Positions 16,059 through 25,106 of a stretch of DNA of 64,000 nt are shown here, in pieces. A model generated the notes under the pieces. The model had not been told where the DNA came from and searched no databases. It was given only the letters and a program-made list of their open reading frames with translations. The first letter of the stretch is position 1; the number at the start of each line of letters is the position of its first letter. Location: assembly GCA_900546395.1 (NCBI GenBank), contig URDD01000002.1, forward strand, positions 23,560 through 87,559, given 5' to 3'. Made by a program: the position numbers and the translations under genes. The DNA comes from an uncultured Bacteroidales bacterium (lineage in GTDB: Bacteria > Bacteroidota > Bacteroidia > Bacteroidales > UBA932).

Positions 16059-18233
16059 ATGGCTGCGTTTAGACAAAGAGCTCTTAATGAAGCGGCTTCG
16101 CATAAGACGGAGCGTTTCTATGTTGAAAAAGGGCCTGTTTCCCACTATTTCGGACAGAATGTATTTGATATAGACAAGATGAGGGGATACCTTTCGCGTC
16201 AGGCTTACGAGGCTGTTCTTTCAGCCGTCAAGTTTGGCGGAAAGCTTGATAGAAGTGTTGCCAATGAGATTGCTACCGGAATGAAGGCCTGGGCTATTGA
16301 GATGGGTGTCACCCATTATACTCATCTTTTTCAGCCTCTTAATGACTCGACTGCGGAAAAGCACGAGGCATTCATTTTCGAAAAAGACGGAAAGGCATTT
16401 GAAAAATTCAACGGAAGCGCCCTTGTGCAGCAGGAGCCTGATGCATCAAGTTTCCCTAACGGAGGTTTGAGAAATACGTTTGAGGCCCGTGGATATTCGG
16501 CATGGGATCCGTCTTCTCCAGTTTTCATACTTGACGAGACGCTGTGTATTCCGTCTGTCTTTGTTTCATATACCGGAGAAGCTCTTGACACAAAGGTTCC
16601 TAACCTTAAGTCAATGCAGGCTTTAAGTATGGCTTCATCTTCTGTAGCCAGACTTTTTGACGAGTCTGTAACAAGCGTAGGTGTCAACCTTGGAATTGAG
16701 CAGGAATATTTTCTTGTTGACGAGTCTCTGTATAACGCAAGACCTGACCTTATGCTCTGCAGCCGCACGGTAATAGGACATACGGCAGCTAAGGACCAGC
16801 AGTTAGAAGACCATTATTTCGGTGCTATACCGTCAAGAGTAAGCGCCTTTATGAAGGATTTTGAGACTGAAGCATATAAATTGGGAATACTTCTCCAGAC
16901 AAGGCACAATGAAGTAGCGCCAAACCAGTTCGAATGTGCTCCGGTATATTGTGAAGCGACTAAGGCGATTGATCAGAATATGATGCTTATGATTATTATG
17001 CAGATAGTCGCTGAGAAACATCACCTTTAAGTTCTGTTTCACGTAAAGCCGTTTGACGGTGTGAACGGGTCAGGAAAGCATTGCAACTGGTCGATACTTA
17101 CCAATACAGGAGTAAATCTGCTTTCGCCTGGCAAGACCCCTACGAAGAACCTGCAGTTCCTGTCTTTCTATGCAGCAGTAGTACGTGCTGTTTACGAGCA
17201 TCATTATCTACTTATGACAAGCGTGGCTACTCTGAGCAACTCCTATCGTCTTGGCGGGCATGAGGCGCCACCTGCAGTAATGTCAATTTTCTCTGGCTCT
17301 ACGCTGTACAGTATATTCAAGGCTATTGAAAATATGGAGACTCTTCCTGAGGCTGAGGCAAGACAGGAGTCTATAAATATAGTTAATGCAGTCCCGGAAA
17401 TTTTCCCGGACAATACTGACAGAAACCGTACTTCTCCTTTTGCATTTACCGGTAACAGGTTTGAGTTCAGGGCAGTAGGTTCTTCAATGAATGTAGCTTC
17501 CGCTGTTTATATTCTGAATACAGCTGTAGCAGAAAGCCTTATAAGATTTCGTAAGGAAGTGGATGCCCTGGTTGAAAATGGCGAGGAACTGTCCAAGGCA
17601 GTAATGAAGGTAGTCAGGAAGTTTATAATGGAATCCAAGGACATAATGTTCGAAGGAAACGGATACAGCAAAGAGTGGGAAGAAGAAGCGGCTAGGAGAG
17701 GACTGAGGGCAGTCAGAAATGTTCCTGAGTCATATGAGGTGTATCACGAACAGAAAACAGTAAATATGTTCTCTGATATGGGCGTCCTTGCTCCGAATGA
17801 AGTTGAGGCGAGATTTGAAGTGCTTAACGAGATTTACGTGAAGAAACTTCAGATAGAGGCGAGGGTTATAGGGGATATCTGTATTAACCACGTACTTCCA
17901 GCTGCTGTCAGATACCAGAATATTCTGATAGAAAACGTAAGGGGTGTAAAAGATGTATTCGGGGCAGAGTTCTCAGAGCTTTGTGCTTCTGAAATTTCGG
18001 CACTCAGGAAAATATCGCATTTTACCAACGCTGTTTCCAGAGATGTAGAAGCTCTTGTTGAGGCCAGAAAAAAAGCCAATAAAATGGAAAACATAGCAGA
18101 AAGGGCAGTAGTGTATTCTCATGAGGTTAAGGATCTTATGGATAAGATACGATATAGTGCCGACCATCTGGAAATGTTGATAGACGACGAGATGTGGCCG
18201 CTTCCGAAGTATAGGGAACTTCTTTTCTTTTAA
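16059..18233 (+). pseudogene. glnN: Type III glutamine synthetase interrupted by an in-frame TAA
   Basis: Reading through one stop gives about 724 residues, the normal size of GSIII, which joins ammonia to glutamate using ATP. The first part has GVTHYTHLFQPLNDSTAEKH and EQEYFLVDE, and the second has NGSGKHCNW and NTGVNLLSPGKTPTKN. The stop is codon 324 (17028-17030), exactly between AEKHHL and VLFHVKPFDGVNGSGK, with no frame change. Nearby residues also differ from the GSIII consensus as I remember it (HVKPF for HEKPF, KHCNW for KHNNW, NTGVN for DTGVN). So it may be a decaying copy, a nonsense mutation or a base error (one change, AAA to TAA, would explain the stop). If real, the protein is cut before the active-site loop. 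Confidence 0.8.
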
Positions 18234-18311
18234 AGAGTTCCTGAAATATGGGATAACCGGAAGCTATATTCACAGACTTCAGGTTACTCCATTTTCATTA
18301 AAATTTATAAT

Positions 18312-18890
18312 ATGTATTTAGAGAGCATCACTAACGAAGAATTGGATAAACTTGAGCTTGCCAGCTTTACTGGAGGCGTATTTGTCATAGATACTATAGG
18401 CCCTGAGTTTGATAGAGCTGTCAATTACCTGAGACGTCAGAAGATAATAGGTTTTGATACAGAAACAAGACCTTGTTTTTCTCCTGACCAGCCTCGTTAT
18501 GGTGTATCATTGCTTCAGCTTTCCGGACCGGACAAGGCTTATCTGTTCAGGATTAAAAGTACAGGTATGCACCGCAGGTTATGCAACCTTATGTCCAATG
18601 AAAATGTCCTGAAAGTGGGTGCTGCCATTCATGATGACATAAGGGGCTTGCAGAAATATAAGGATTTTATACCAGCCTCTTTTGTTGATTTGCAGAAAAT
18701 TGTATCCAATTTCGGAATACAGGATAAAAGTGTCAAGAAGATGGCTGCAATAATTCTTGGTATCAAGATTTCAAAATCCCAGCAGCTTTCAAATTGGGAA
18801 GCGGAAGAACTGTCTGAAGCTCAGATCAGATACGCAGCTACAGATGCATGGGTCTGCAGGGAAATGTACATGAAACTCACACGCGGTTAA
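18312..18890 (+). CDS. 3'-5' exonuclease domain protein (RNase D-like, DEDDy)
   Basis: 192 residues made only of the exonuclease domain. The three DEDD motifs are visible: GFDTETRP (Asp and Glu), VGAAIHDDIRGL (Asp), and YAATDAWVCREMY (Tyr and Asp), which makes it the DEDDy type of RNase D and the Pol I proofreading domain. The HRDC domains of true RNase D are absent, which is usual for the short Bacteroidetes form. Substrate (RNA or DNA 3' ends) is not determined. It ends 20 bases before the methyltransferase ATG, suggesting a two-gene operon. Confidence 0.8.
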   Translation: MYLESITNEELDKLELASFTGGVFVIDTIGPEFDRAVNYLRRQKIIGFDTETRPCFSPDQPRYGVSLLQLSGPDKAYLFRIKSTGMHRRLCNLMSNENVLKVGAAIHDDIRGLQKYKDFIPASFVDLQKIVSNFGIQDKSVKKMAAIILGIKISKSQQLSNWEAEELSEAQIRYAATDAWVCREMYMKLTRG

Positions 18891-18910
18891 TCCGCACAGA
18901 GATTATTCAA

Positions 18911-20137
18911 ATGAGCAATTTGGTAAAAGTTATTTTAAAGAAGGGGAGGGAAGAGTCCCTTAGAAGATTTCATCCGTGGGTATTTTCAGGTGCTATAGCC
19001 CAGATTTCCGGGGAGCCGGCTGAAGGTGATATAGTAGGAGTTTATGCTTCAGACGGAACTTTTTTGGCTGCAGGACATTATCAAATAGGGTCAATAGCAG
19101 TGCGTATATTGAGTTTTGATTCTGATGTCCAGTCTCCTGATTTCTGGCAGATAATGATAAGGAGAGCATTGGATTCAAGGATTGCGACAGGACTCGCACT
19201 TGAACCTGGAGCGTCAGACTCCGGCATCTGTGAAACGAACTGCTACCGACTTGTACATGGTGAAGGGGACAATCTTCCAGGGCTGATTATAGATTACTAT
19301 GATGGCGTATGTGTTTTTCAGGCACATTCGGCCGGTATGTTCAGAGCAAGAAAAAAAATAGCCGAGGCTTTGCAGAGTGTTTATGGCTCTGACTTGAAGG
19401 CAGTATATGATAAAAGTTCAGGAACAGCTCCGTTCAAGGCAGGATTGGATCTTGTGGACGGATACCTGTACCGTAGAGACGACTTTGCGGATGATTCAGT
19501 TACAGTTCTTGAAAACGGACATAAATTTATCGTTGACTGGACTTCCGGGCAGAAGACTGGTTTTTTTCTTGACCAGAGGGAAAACCGGGCTTTGGTAGAA
19601 CGCTATGCTGCAGGTCGTAGTGTGCTGAATTTATTCTGCTATACAGGCGGCTTCTCTGTTTATGCTTTGGCCGCAGGTGCTCTTCACGTGGATTCTGTTG
19701 ACAGTTCTGCAAAAGCTATGGCTTTAGTTGAGAAAAATGTAGCGGTGAATGGTTTTGATTCATCTTTGCATACAGGCTTCTGCTGCGATGCCATTGATTT
19801 CCTTAAGGAAGTGCCGGAGGGTAAGTATGATATGATAATTGTAGATCCGCCTGCTTTTGCAAAGCACAGAGGGGCACTGCATAATGCGTTGAGAGCATAT
19901 CAGAGACTCAATGCTGCGGCTATTTCGAAAGTTGCTTCGAAAGGCTTTGTATTTACATACAGTTGCTCTCAAGTAGTAGATAAAGAGGCTTTTGCTCTTG
20001 CTGTTTTTTCTGCAGCGGCACAGACAGGAAGGAGTGTCCGTATTTTGGACAGACTTAACCAGCCTGCAGACCATTCAGTCAATATTTATCACCCGGAGGG
20101 AGAATATCTTAAAGGATTGCTGCTATACGTGGAATAA
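18911..20137 (+). CDS. rlmI: Class I SAM-dependent rRNA methyltransferase (RlmI-like)
   Basis: 408 residues from ATG 18911; the open frame extends upstream to 18848 but overlaps the exonuclease gene, so the later start is preferred. An N-terminal PUA-like domain (RRFHPWVFSGAI) is followed by a central linker region. The Rossmann methyltransferase domain has motif I NLFCYTGGFSVYALAAGA, motif IV VDPPAFAKH and a Cys-containing YSCSQVV. This layout is that of RlmI, which makes m5C at position 1962 of 23S rRNA in E. coli. Related Bacteroidetes proteins have not all been tested, so the exact base is inference. Confidence 0.82.
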   Translation: MSNLVKVILKKGREESLRRFHPWVFSGAIAQISGEPAEGDIVGVYASDGTFLAAGHYQIGSIAVRILSFDSDVQSPDFWQIMIRRALDSRIATGLALEPGASDSGICETNCYRLVHGEGDNLPGLIIDYYDGVCVFQAHSAGMFRARKKIAEALQSVYGSDLKAVYDKSSGTAPFKAGLDLVDGYLYRRDDFADDSVTVLENGHKFIVDWTSGQKTGFFLDQRENRALVERYAAGRSVLNLFCYTGGFSVYALAAGALHVDSVDSSAKAMALVEKNVAVNGFDSSLHTGFCCDAIDFLKEVPEGKYDMIIVDPPAFAKHRGALHNALRAYQRLNAAAISKVASKGFVFTYSCSQVVDKEAFALAVFSAAAQTGRSVRILDRLNQPADHSVNIYHPEGEYLKGLLLYVE

Positions 20138-20222
20138 TGCTGAAGCAGATGGAGTCAGCAGCTTTGGAAATTTTGTGAATTTCAAGTAAAAAAGAAAAAT
20201 TTATGTATTTTCTTAGAAAAAA

Positions 20223-20254
20223 TTTGGAAATTGAAAAAATAGTCTCTATATTTG
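20223..20254 (+). promoter_or_regulatory. Full Bacteroides-type promoter for tRNA-Cys
   Basis: TTTG at 20223-20226, a 20-base spacer, then TATATTTG at 20247-20254. Transcription would start about 20261, 23 bases before the tRNA. Confidence 0.75.
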
Positions 20255-20283
20255 CATTCCGTTTGAGAAACGAATGAAATAAT

Positions 20284-20354
20284 GGTGCTATGGCCGAGTG
20301 GTTAGGCAATGGTCTGCAAAACCATGTAGAGCAGTTCGATTCTGCTTGGCACCT
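20284..20354 (+). tRNA. tRNA-Cys (anticodon GCA)
   Basis: A 71-base cloverleaf. The acceptor stem is GGTGCTA with TGGCACC (one G-T pair), the D stem GCC/GGC, the anticodon stem ATGGT/ACCAT with loop CTGCAAA (anticodon GCA), and the T arm AGCAG-TTCGATT-CTGCT. The discriminator base is T (U73), an identity element of tRNA-Cys. CCA is not encoded. It lies alone, with a consensus promoter just upstream. Confidence 0.96.
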
Positions 20355-20508
20355 CACTTATTGGTTATTAGTTTTAGTGTTATTAATTATGTGGTTAGTA
20401 AAGAGGTGTCCCGCGTGAGCGGCACAACCTCATCTGTTTTAGGGAGCATCAGTCTGATGTTCTCTTCTTTTTTATATGCTATTCTGTCAGACCTATTACC
20501 TTGATCCA

Positions 20509-20570
20509 TTCGGTACGGAAACACCCCCTCTGCGGTACCAAACAGTATTCAATCCGCATTCGGTACGGAA
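20509..20570. repeat. Two identical near-palindromic 12-mers upstream of uvrB
   Basis: TTCGGTACGGAA occurs at 20509-20520 and again at 20559-20570, start to start exactly 50 bases. Each copy sits in a 15-base identical core (CATTCGGTACGGAAA) and matches its own reverse complement at 10 of 12 positions. A looser second match follows each copy (CTGCGGTAC, CTGCAGTAC). They lie about 80 and 130 bases before the predicted uvrB transcription start, suggesting regulator sites. The rest of the 306-base gap between tRNA-Cys and uvrB holds only the uvrB promoter. Confidence 0.6.
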
Positions 20571-20604
20571 AAGGCGCTTCTGCAGTACATATCAACAGCC
20601 AACT

Positions 20605-20636
20605 TTTGCAGGAGATTCCATTTCTTGTTAATTTTG
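20605..20636 (+). promoter_or_regulatory. Full Bacteroides-type promoter for uvrB
   Basis: TTTG at 20605-20608, a 20-base spacer, and TAATTTTG at 20629-20636. Transcription would start near 20643, which rules out the TTG start at 20625 and supports ATG 20661. Confidence 0.75.
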
Positions 20637-20660
20637 CATGCATTTCCTATAATATATATT

Positions 20661-22847
20661 ATGCGCTTCAAAATTGAGTCAGAATACAAGCCGTCCGGTG
20701 ACCAGCCCGGAGCAATAGACGGTATCTCTTCGGCACTGGAGAGCGGAGTGGATGCTGTGACCCTTCTTGGTGTTACAGGATCTGGAAAAACATTCACTAT
20801 GGCCAATGTCATAGAGAGGCTTCAGCGTCCTGCGCTGATTCTCAGTCATAACAAGACTCTTGCAGCCCAGCTTTACGGAGAGTTCAAATCATTTTTTCCG
20901 AACAATGCTGTAGAATACTTTGTCTCCTACTACGACTACTACCAGCCTGAAGCCTACCTTCCGGTAACTGATACCTATATAGAAAAGGATTTGAGCATAA
21001 ACGATGAAATAGAAAAACTCAGGCTCAGTGCGGCATCCTCACTCCTTTCTGGCAGACGCGACGTGATAGTCATTTCCAGCGTTTCGTGCTTGTATGGAAT
21101 CGGTAATCCGGATGACTTTCATGCGCAGACCGTTACAGTGAAAAAGGGGGAGACCAGAAGTATGACCAGACTTCTGTACCAGCTCGTGGATGCTCTTTAC
21201 TCAAGGACGGAAGCAGATTTCAAGAGAGGAACATTCAGGGTCAGGGGGGATACAGTTGATATTTGCATAGGTTATGGAGACAATGCTGTCAGAATCGAGT
21301 TTTTCGGGGATGAAGTGGACAGCATATCAATAATTGACCCTGTGACAGGAGCATTTATTGATGAGTTGGATGAAGTTTCTATCTATCCTGCAAACAACTT
21401 CGTTACTACAAAGGAGCGCGCTGCTAAAGCTGTGAGTATGATTCAGGATGATATGGTCAGGCAGTGTGAATTCTTCCAGGAAATAGGCAAACCACTTGAG
21501 GCCAAAAGGCTCAAGCAGAGGGTGGAGTATGATCTGGAGATGATAAAGGAAATGGGATATTGTCCTGGAATCGAGAATTACTCAAGATATTTCGACGGAA
21601 GGACAGAAGGAATGAGACCTTTCTGCCTGATAGATTATTTCCCGAAGGATTTTATAACCTTTATCGATGAAAGTCATGTGACCCTTCCGCAGATCAGGGC
21701 AATGTACGGAGGTGACCATTCCAGAAAGTCAGTCCTGATCCAATACGGTTTCCGTCTCCCGGCAGCGGCTGACAACCGCCCGCTGAAATTTGATGAGTTC
21801 GAGGCGGTTTCCGGCCAGAAGGTATATGTCAGTGCTACGCCTGGAGATTATGAACTTGAAAAGTCGGAAGGTCTGGTGGTAGAGCAGGTTGTAAGGCCTA
21901 CCGGACTTCTGGATCCTCCAATTGATGTGAGGCCGACCAAGAATCAGGTAGATGATCTTCTGGAAGAAATACGCAAGAGGGCGGAAGTGGATGAAAGGGT
22001 ACTTGTAACGACACTTACGAAGAGAATGGCGGAGGAACTGGAAAAGTACTTTACAAAAATGGGGGTGAGATGCCGCTACATACACTCTGATGTCGATACT
22101 TTGGAGAGAGTGGAAATAATAGAGGACTTCAAGAACGGCCTTTTTGATGTTTTGGTCGGCGTCAATCTTTTAAGGGAAGGACTTGATATTCCTACTGTTT
22201 CACTTGTGGCAATACTTGATGCAGACAAAGAAGGCTTTCTCCGCTCCGGCCGTTCCCTGACTCAGACTGCGGGCCGGGCTGCCAGAAATGTGAACGGTCT
22301 TGTGATAATGTATGCGGACTCCATAACGAGGTCTATGCAGGAGACAATCTATGAGACAGACAGAAGAAGGGCCAAACAGATGGAGTATAATAAGCTCCAC
22401 AATATAACTCCTAAACAGGTTGGAATCAAAAAGAACCTGCTTACAGAAGAATACGGACGTCAGGGTGCAGAAGAGAAGCGGAGGAATCCACGGCTTGCAA
22501 ATACTGTTTCAGGTAAGGTGTCAGCGGCCAATTCATATGATGATCCCCGCTATATACCTGATCCTAGCGATCTTGGCAAAGGCAGCATAAGTGTAGGGCT
22601 CGGACATGATTCCGTGCGCCAGAGTAATTCTGCATATAAGGACGGGTATATTGAAGCTGATCTCGCCGCTGTCTTGCAGGATCCGGTCATACGTTCCATG
22701 AGCCGGGAGCAGGTCGAGAAGTCAGTAATGCAGGCCCGTAAAAACATGCAGAAAGCTGCTGCAGATCTTGATTTTCTCGCTGCTGCAAAATACAGGGATG
22801 AGATGTGGGCTCTTCAGGAATATCTGAAAGTCTGGAAAAACAAGTGA
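20661..22847 (+). CDS. uvrB: UvrB, helicase subunit of the UvrABC excinuclease
   Basis: 728 residues, beginning [20 protein letters not shown] as in most UvrB proteins. Visible parts are Walker [14 protein letters not shown], the damage-probing beta-hairpin [12 protein letters not shown], the DEAD-like FIDESH, helicase motifs LREGLDIP and QTAGRAARN, and the C-terminal UVR coiled coil (residues about 680-728, [22 protein letters not shown]) that recruits UvrC. UvrB loads onto damaged DNA with UvrA and positions UvrC for nucleotide excision repair. The gene has its own promoter and two upstream repeats that may respond to DNA damage. It converges on the AraC gene. Confidence 0.97.
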   Translation: MRFKIESEYKPSGDQPGAIDGISSALESGVDAVTLLGVTGSGKTFTMANVIERLQRPALILSHNKTLAAQLYGEFKSFFPNNAVEYFVSYYDYYQPEAYLPVTDTYIEKDLSINDEIEKLRLSAASSLLSGRRDVIVISSVSCLYGIGNPDDFHAQTVTVKKGETRSMTRLLYQLVDALYSRTEADFKRGTFRVRGDTVDICIGYGDNAVRIEFFGDEVDSISIIDPVTGAFIDELDEVSIYPANNFVTTKERAAKAVSMIQDDMVRQCEFFQEIGKPLEAKRLKQRVEYDLEMIKEMGYCPGIENYSRYFDGRTEGMRPFCLIDYFPKDFITFIDESHVTLPQIRAMYGGDHSRKSVLIQYGFRLPAAADNRPLKFDEFEAVSGQKVYVSATPGDYELEKSEGLVVEQVVRPTGLLDPPIDVRPTKNQVDDLLEEIRKRAEVDERVLVTTLTKRMAEELEKYFTKMGVRCRYIHSDVDTLERVEIIEDFKNGLFDVLVGVNLLREGLDIPTVSLVAILDADKEGFLRSGRSLTQTAGRAARNVNGLVIMYADSITRSMQETIYETDRRRAKQMEYNKLHNITPKQVGIKKNLLTEEYGRQGAEEKRRNPRLANTVSGKVSAANSYDDPRYIPDPSDLGKGSISVGLGHDSVRQSNSAYKDGYIEADLAAVLQDPVIRSMSREQVEKSVMQARKNMQKAAADLDFLAAAKYRDEMWALQEYLKVWKNK

Positions 22848-22903
22848 CGGGTGCTGCGGGAGGTTGTGTCACGCAATGCAACCCTCGCATGTCAGGTTAC
22901 TGT

Positions 22904-23785
22904 TTATCCATAGTATTCCTTCCGGTATTCTACAGGAGACATTCCGATGTATTTTTTGAAAAATTTGGAGAATGCTGCCTGGTCGGAAAAATGCAGGACA
23001 TCAGCGACTTGCTGAATAAGCATATTGTCATTCTGCAGAAGCTGAACGGCCAGTGACAGCACTTCACCTGCAATGATGTCGTGAGGCGACATTCCTGAGC
23101 ATTCTTTTACCACTCTGGACAGATGCTTTGGAGTAACACATAGTTCCCGGGCGTAGAAAGATACCTCTCTGTTGTCCTTGAAGTGTTTCCATACCATATC
23201 CATGAAGTTCACCATAATGACATCTTTTTTCTTGAGATTGTGTTTAGGTGGCTCTTTGTCAAATTTTTTTATTATTATGTCTCCAAAGTCAAGTGCCAGG
23301 CCGCGTATGCAAGTTTTGACCATTTCTGTTCTGTAATTGTGTTCAACTTTATACAGTGACTGCTCTATGTGTCTCATATGCTCGCATACAGTATCTGTTT
23401 CCAGTTGTGTGAGGCTTATTATAGGGTTCTTGAGAATTTTGAACATATAGTGCCTCGGACTGAGAATAACATCTCTGAGTGAGTCTGCAATGAACTTTCT
23501 GGTAGTTACTATGCAATAATATTCTGTATCCTTGCTGATTTCGTTGAATTCTACCTTTGTCCCCTCGAATACATCCATGTAGTCATAGCTTTTCATAGCT
23601 ATGTTTCTGCCATTCATTGTCACTGACATTGTGCCGGATACGAGAAGCATAAGGACTCTGCATCCGACAAGGCTGAACTTTGAGAAAGACTCCAGGTCTC
23701 CAGTCTTTAGAAAAATAAAATTTTCACCTATTTTTTGCTTGTCCTCAATAAATGAGCACAATTGTTGCATACTCCCTTGCTTCAT
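22904..23785 (-). CDS. AraC-family transcription regulator of the efflux operon
   Basis: 293 residues. The N-terminal half is a cupin-like sensing domain (VSGTMSVTMNGR, SYDYMDVFEGTKVEF). The C-terminal half has the two AraC helix-turn-helices: VSFYARELCVTPKHLSRVVK and QQVADVLHFSDQAAFSKFFK, ending GMSPVEYRKEYYG. It is divergent from the RND operon with 185 bases between them, the usual layout of a local regulator. Three copies of TTGACAwAT in that gap (23792, 23823, 23874) are candidate binding sites. The inducer is unknown. Confidence 0.85.
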   Translation of the reverse strand: MKQGSMQQLCSFIEDKQKIGENFIFLKTGDLESFSKFSLVGCRVLMLLVSGTMSVTMNGRNIAMKSYDYMDVFEGTKVEFNEISKDTEYYCIVTTRKFIADSLRDVILSPRHYMFKILKNPIISLTQLETDTVCEHMRHIEQSLYKVEHNYRTEMVKTCIRGLALDFGDIIIKKFDKEPPKHNLKKKDVIMVNFMDMVWKHFKDNREVSFYARELCVTPKHLSRVVKECSGMSPHDIIAGEVLSLAVQLLQNDNMLIQQVADVLHFSDQAAFSKFFKKYIGMSPVEYRKEYYG

Positions 23786-23791
23786 GAATTT

Positions 23792-23882
23792 TTGACATAT
23801 ATGTGTTTAAAAATATCACATTTTGACAAATTGATATTACTTTTAAGCATATTGAATTTATCAATGCGATTTATTGACAAAT
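23792..23882. promoter_or_regulatory. Three direct TTGACAwAT repeats between the AraC and RND genes
   Basis: TTGACATAT at 23792-23800, TTGACAAAT at 23823-23831 and TTGACAAAT at 23874-23882, all in the same direction and 31 and 51 bases apart (near three and five helix turns). The last lies about 40 bases before the RND -7 box, an activator position typical for AraC proteins. Confidence 0.5.
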
Positions 23883-23923
23883 GTAAAAGAAATTCTAACA
23901 AGTCAAAAGAAAAAAACATATAA

Positions 23924-23931
23924 TATTTTTG
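23924..23931 (+). promoter_or_regulatory. -7 box (TATTTTTG) of the RND efflux operon
   Basis: TATTTTTG fits TAnnTTTG and lies 40 bases before ATG 23971. No TTTG partner stands 19-21 bases upstream, as expected for an activator-dependent promoter. Confidence 0.5.
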
Positions 23932-23970
23932 CGCCGGAATTTAAAAGTGAAAAAATATATTTAAGGTAAA

Positions 23971-25095
23971 ATGATGAAAGTATTTAATGTAATGACAATC
24001 GGACTGTGTGTCCTCGCAAGTGTAGTGTCTTGCGGACAGCAGCAGGGAGCTCAGCAACAGCAGGCCAGACCAAGTGTTTATCCGCTTTTGACACTGGCTC
24101 CTGAAAACAGGACTCTGACAGTAAGTCATCCTGCAGTAGTGGAAGGAAAACAGTATGTAGAGGTTCGTCCTCAGGTTTCAGGAATCGTAACCAAAGTTCT
24201 TGTAAAGGAAGGAGCTGATGTCAAGAAGGGACAGACTCTGTTTGTGATAGATACAATCCCATATGCGGCTGCATACCAGACAGCCAAGGCTAATGTAGCG
24301 GCTGCCGCAGCCCAGGAGGCTACTGCAAAGTTGAATCTTGAAGGAAGTAAGGAACTTCATGCCCAGAAAGTCATATCAGACTTTGAACTTCAGACAGCGC
24401 AGAATACATACAATACAGCAGCAGCTTCTCTTGCACAGGCAAAGTCTCAGGAAATCAATGCTGCCAACAACTTGTCATTTACCAAGGTTAAGAGCCCTGT
24501 GAGCGGTTCTGCGGGTATGACATCAATCCGTGTAGGTACACTTGTAAGCGCAGGAAGCGTATCGCTTATCAATGTGTCTGACAATTCACAGATGTATGTG
24601 TATTTCTCTCTTCCGGAGAAAGAAGTTCTGAGCCTTACAAAAGAATATGGTTCAATCAAAAATACCATTGACTCTTATGCAGAAGTTTCACTTGTCCTCA
24701 GTGACGGAACAACTTATGAGAAACCTGGTAAAATCGACGTTATCAGCGGTATAGTTGACAAGAATACCGGTTCAGTAAGACTTCGTGCTGTGTTTGACAA
24801 TGCTGAAGGAAGGCTTATGAGCGGCAGTGCGGCAAATATTGTAATCCCTTATTCAAGGGAGAACTGTATTGTAATTCCTCAGGAGGCTACATTTGAGGTA
24901 CAGGACAGGGTTTACGCATATAAAGTGGTTGATGGAAAGACAGCTGCAGCTCAGATTAAGGTCTTTAAGATTAATGACGGAAAAGAGTATATCGTTGAAG
25001 AAGGTCTTCAGGAAGGTGATGTGATCATTGCCGAGGGCGCAGGTCTCGTAAGAGAGGGGACTCCGGTAGCAACTTCTTCCGCTTCAGATAAATAA
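23971..25095 (+). CDS. RND efflux periplasmic adaptor lipoprotein (AcrA/MexA family)
   Basis: 374 residues with a lipobox (LASVVSCGQ) and a Gln-rich linker. The lipoyl halves are seen as VEVRPQVSGIVTKVLVKEGADVKKGQ and TKVKSPVSGSAGMTSIRVG, flanking a helical hairpin of Ala-rich heptads (AAAAAQEATAKLNLEG onward). Beta-barrel and membrane-proximal domains follow. The adaptor links the inner-membrane pump to the outer-membrane channel. It is first in a three-gene operon, 11 bases before the pump gene. Confidence 0.93.
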   Translation: MMKVFNVMTIGLCVLASVVSCGQQQGAQQQQARPSVYPLLTLAPENRTLTVSHPAVVEGKQYVEVRPQVSGIVTKVLVKEGADVKKGQTLFVIDTIPYAAAYQTAKANVAAAAAQEATAKLNLEGSKELHAQKVISDFELQTAQNTYNTAAASLAQAKSQEINAANNLSFTKVKSPVSGSAGMTSIRVGTLVSAGSVSLINVSDNSQMYVYFSLPEKEVLSLTKEYGSIKNTIDSYAEVSLVLSDGTTYEKPGKIDVISGIVDKNTGSVRLRAVFDNAEGRLMSGSAANIVIPYSRENCIVIPQEATFEVQDRVYAYKVVDGKTAAAQIKVFKINDGKEYIVEEGLQEGDVIIAEGAGLVREGTPVATSSASDK

Positions 25096-25106
25096 GGAGA
25101 AAAAGC

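Noticed and set aside
17028..17030. Stop-codon recoding in glnN
   Set aside because: TAA is not used for pyrrolysine or selenocysteine and no stimulating structure is apparent; mutation or base error is simpler.
20509..20590. CRISPR-like repeat array
   Set aside because: Only two copies of a 12-15 base motif, no further repeats and no cas gene nearby.
20625..20660. Longer uvrB start at TTG 20625
   Set aside because: The consensus promoter at 20605-20636 overlaps it, and ATG 20661 gives the normal UvrB N-terminus.
22862..22883. Hairpin GGTTG/CAACC as terminator between uvrB and the AraC gene
   Set aside because: Short, needs G-T pairs and has no T run; not supported well enough to list.
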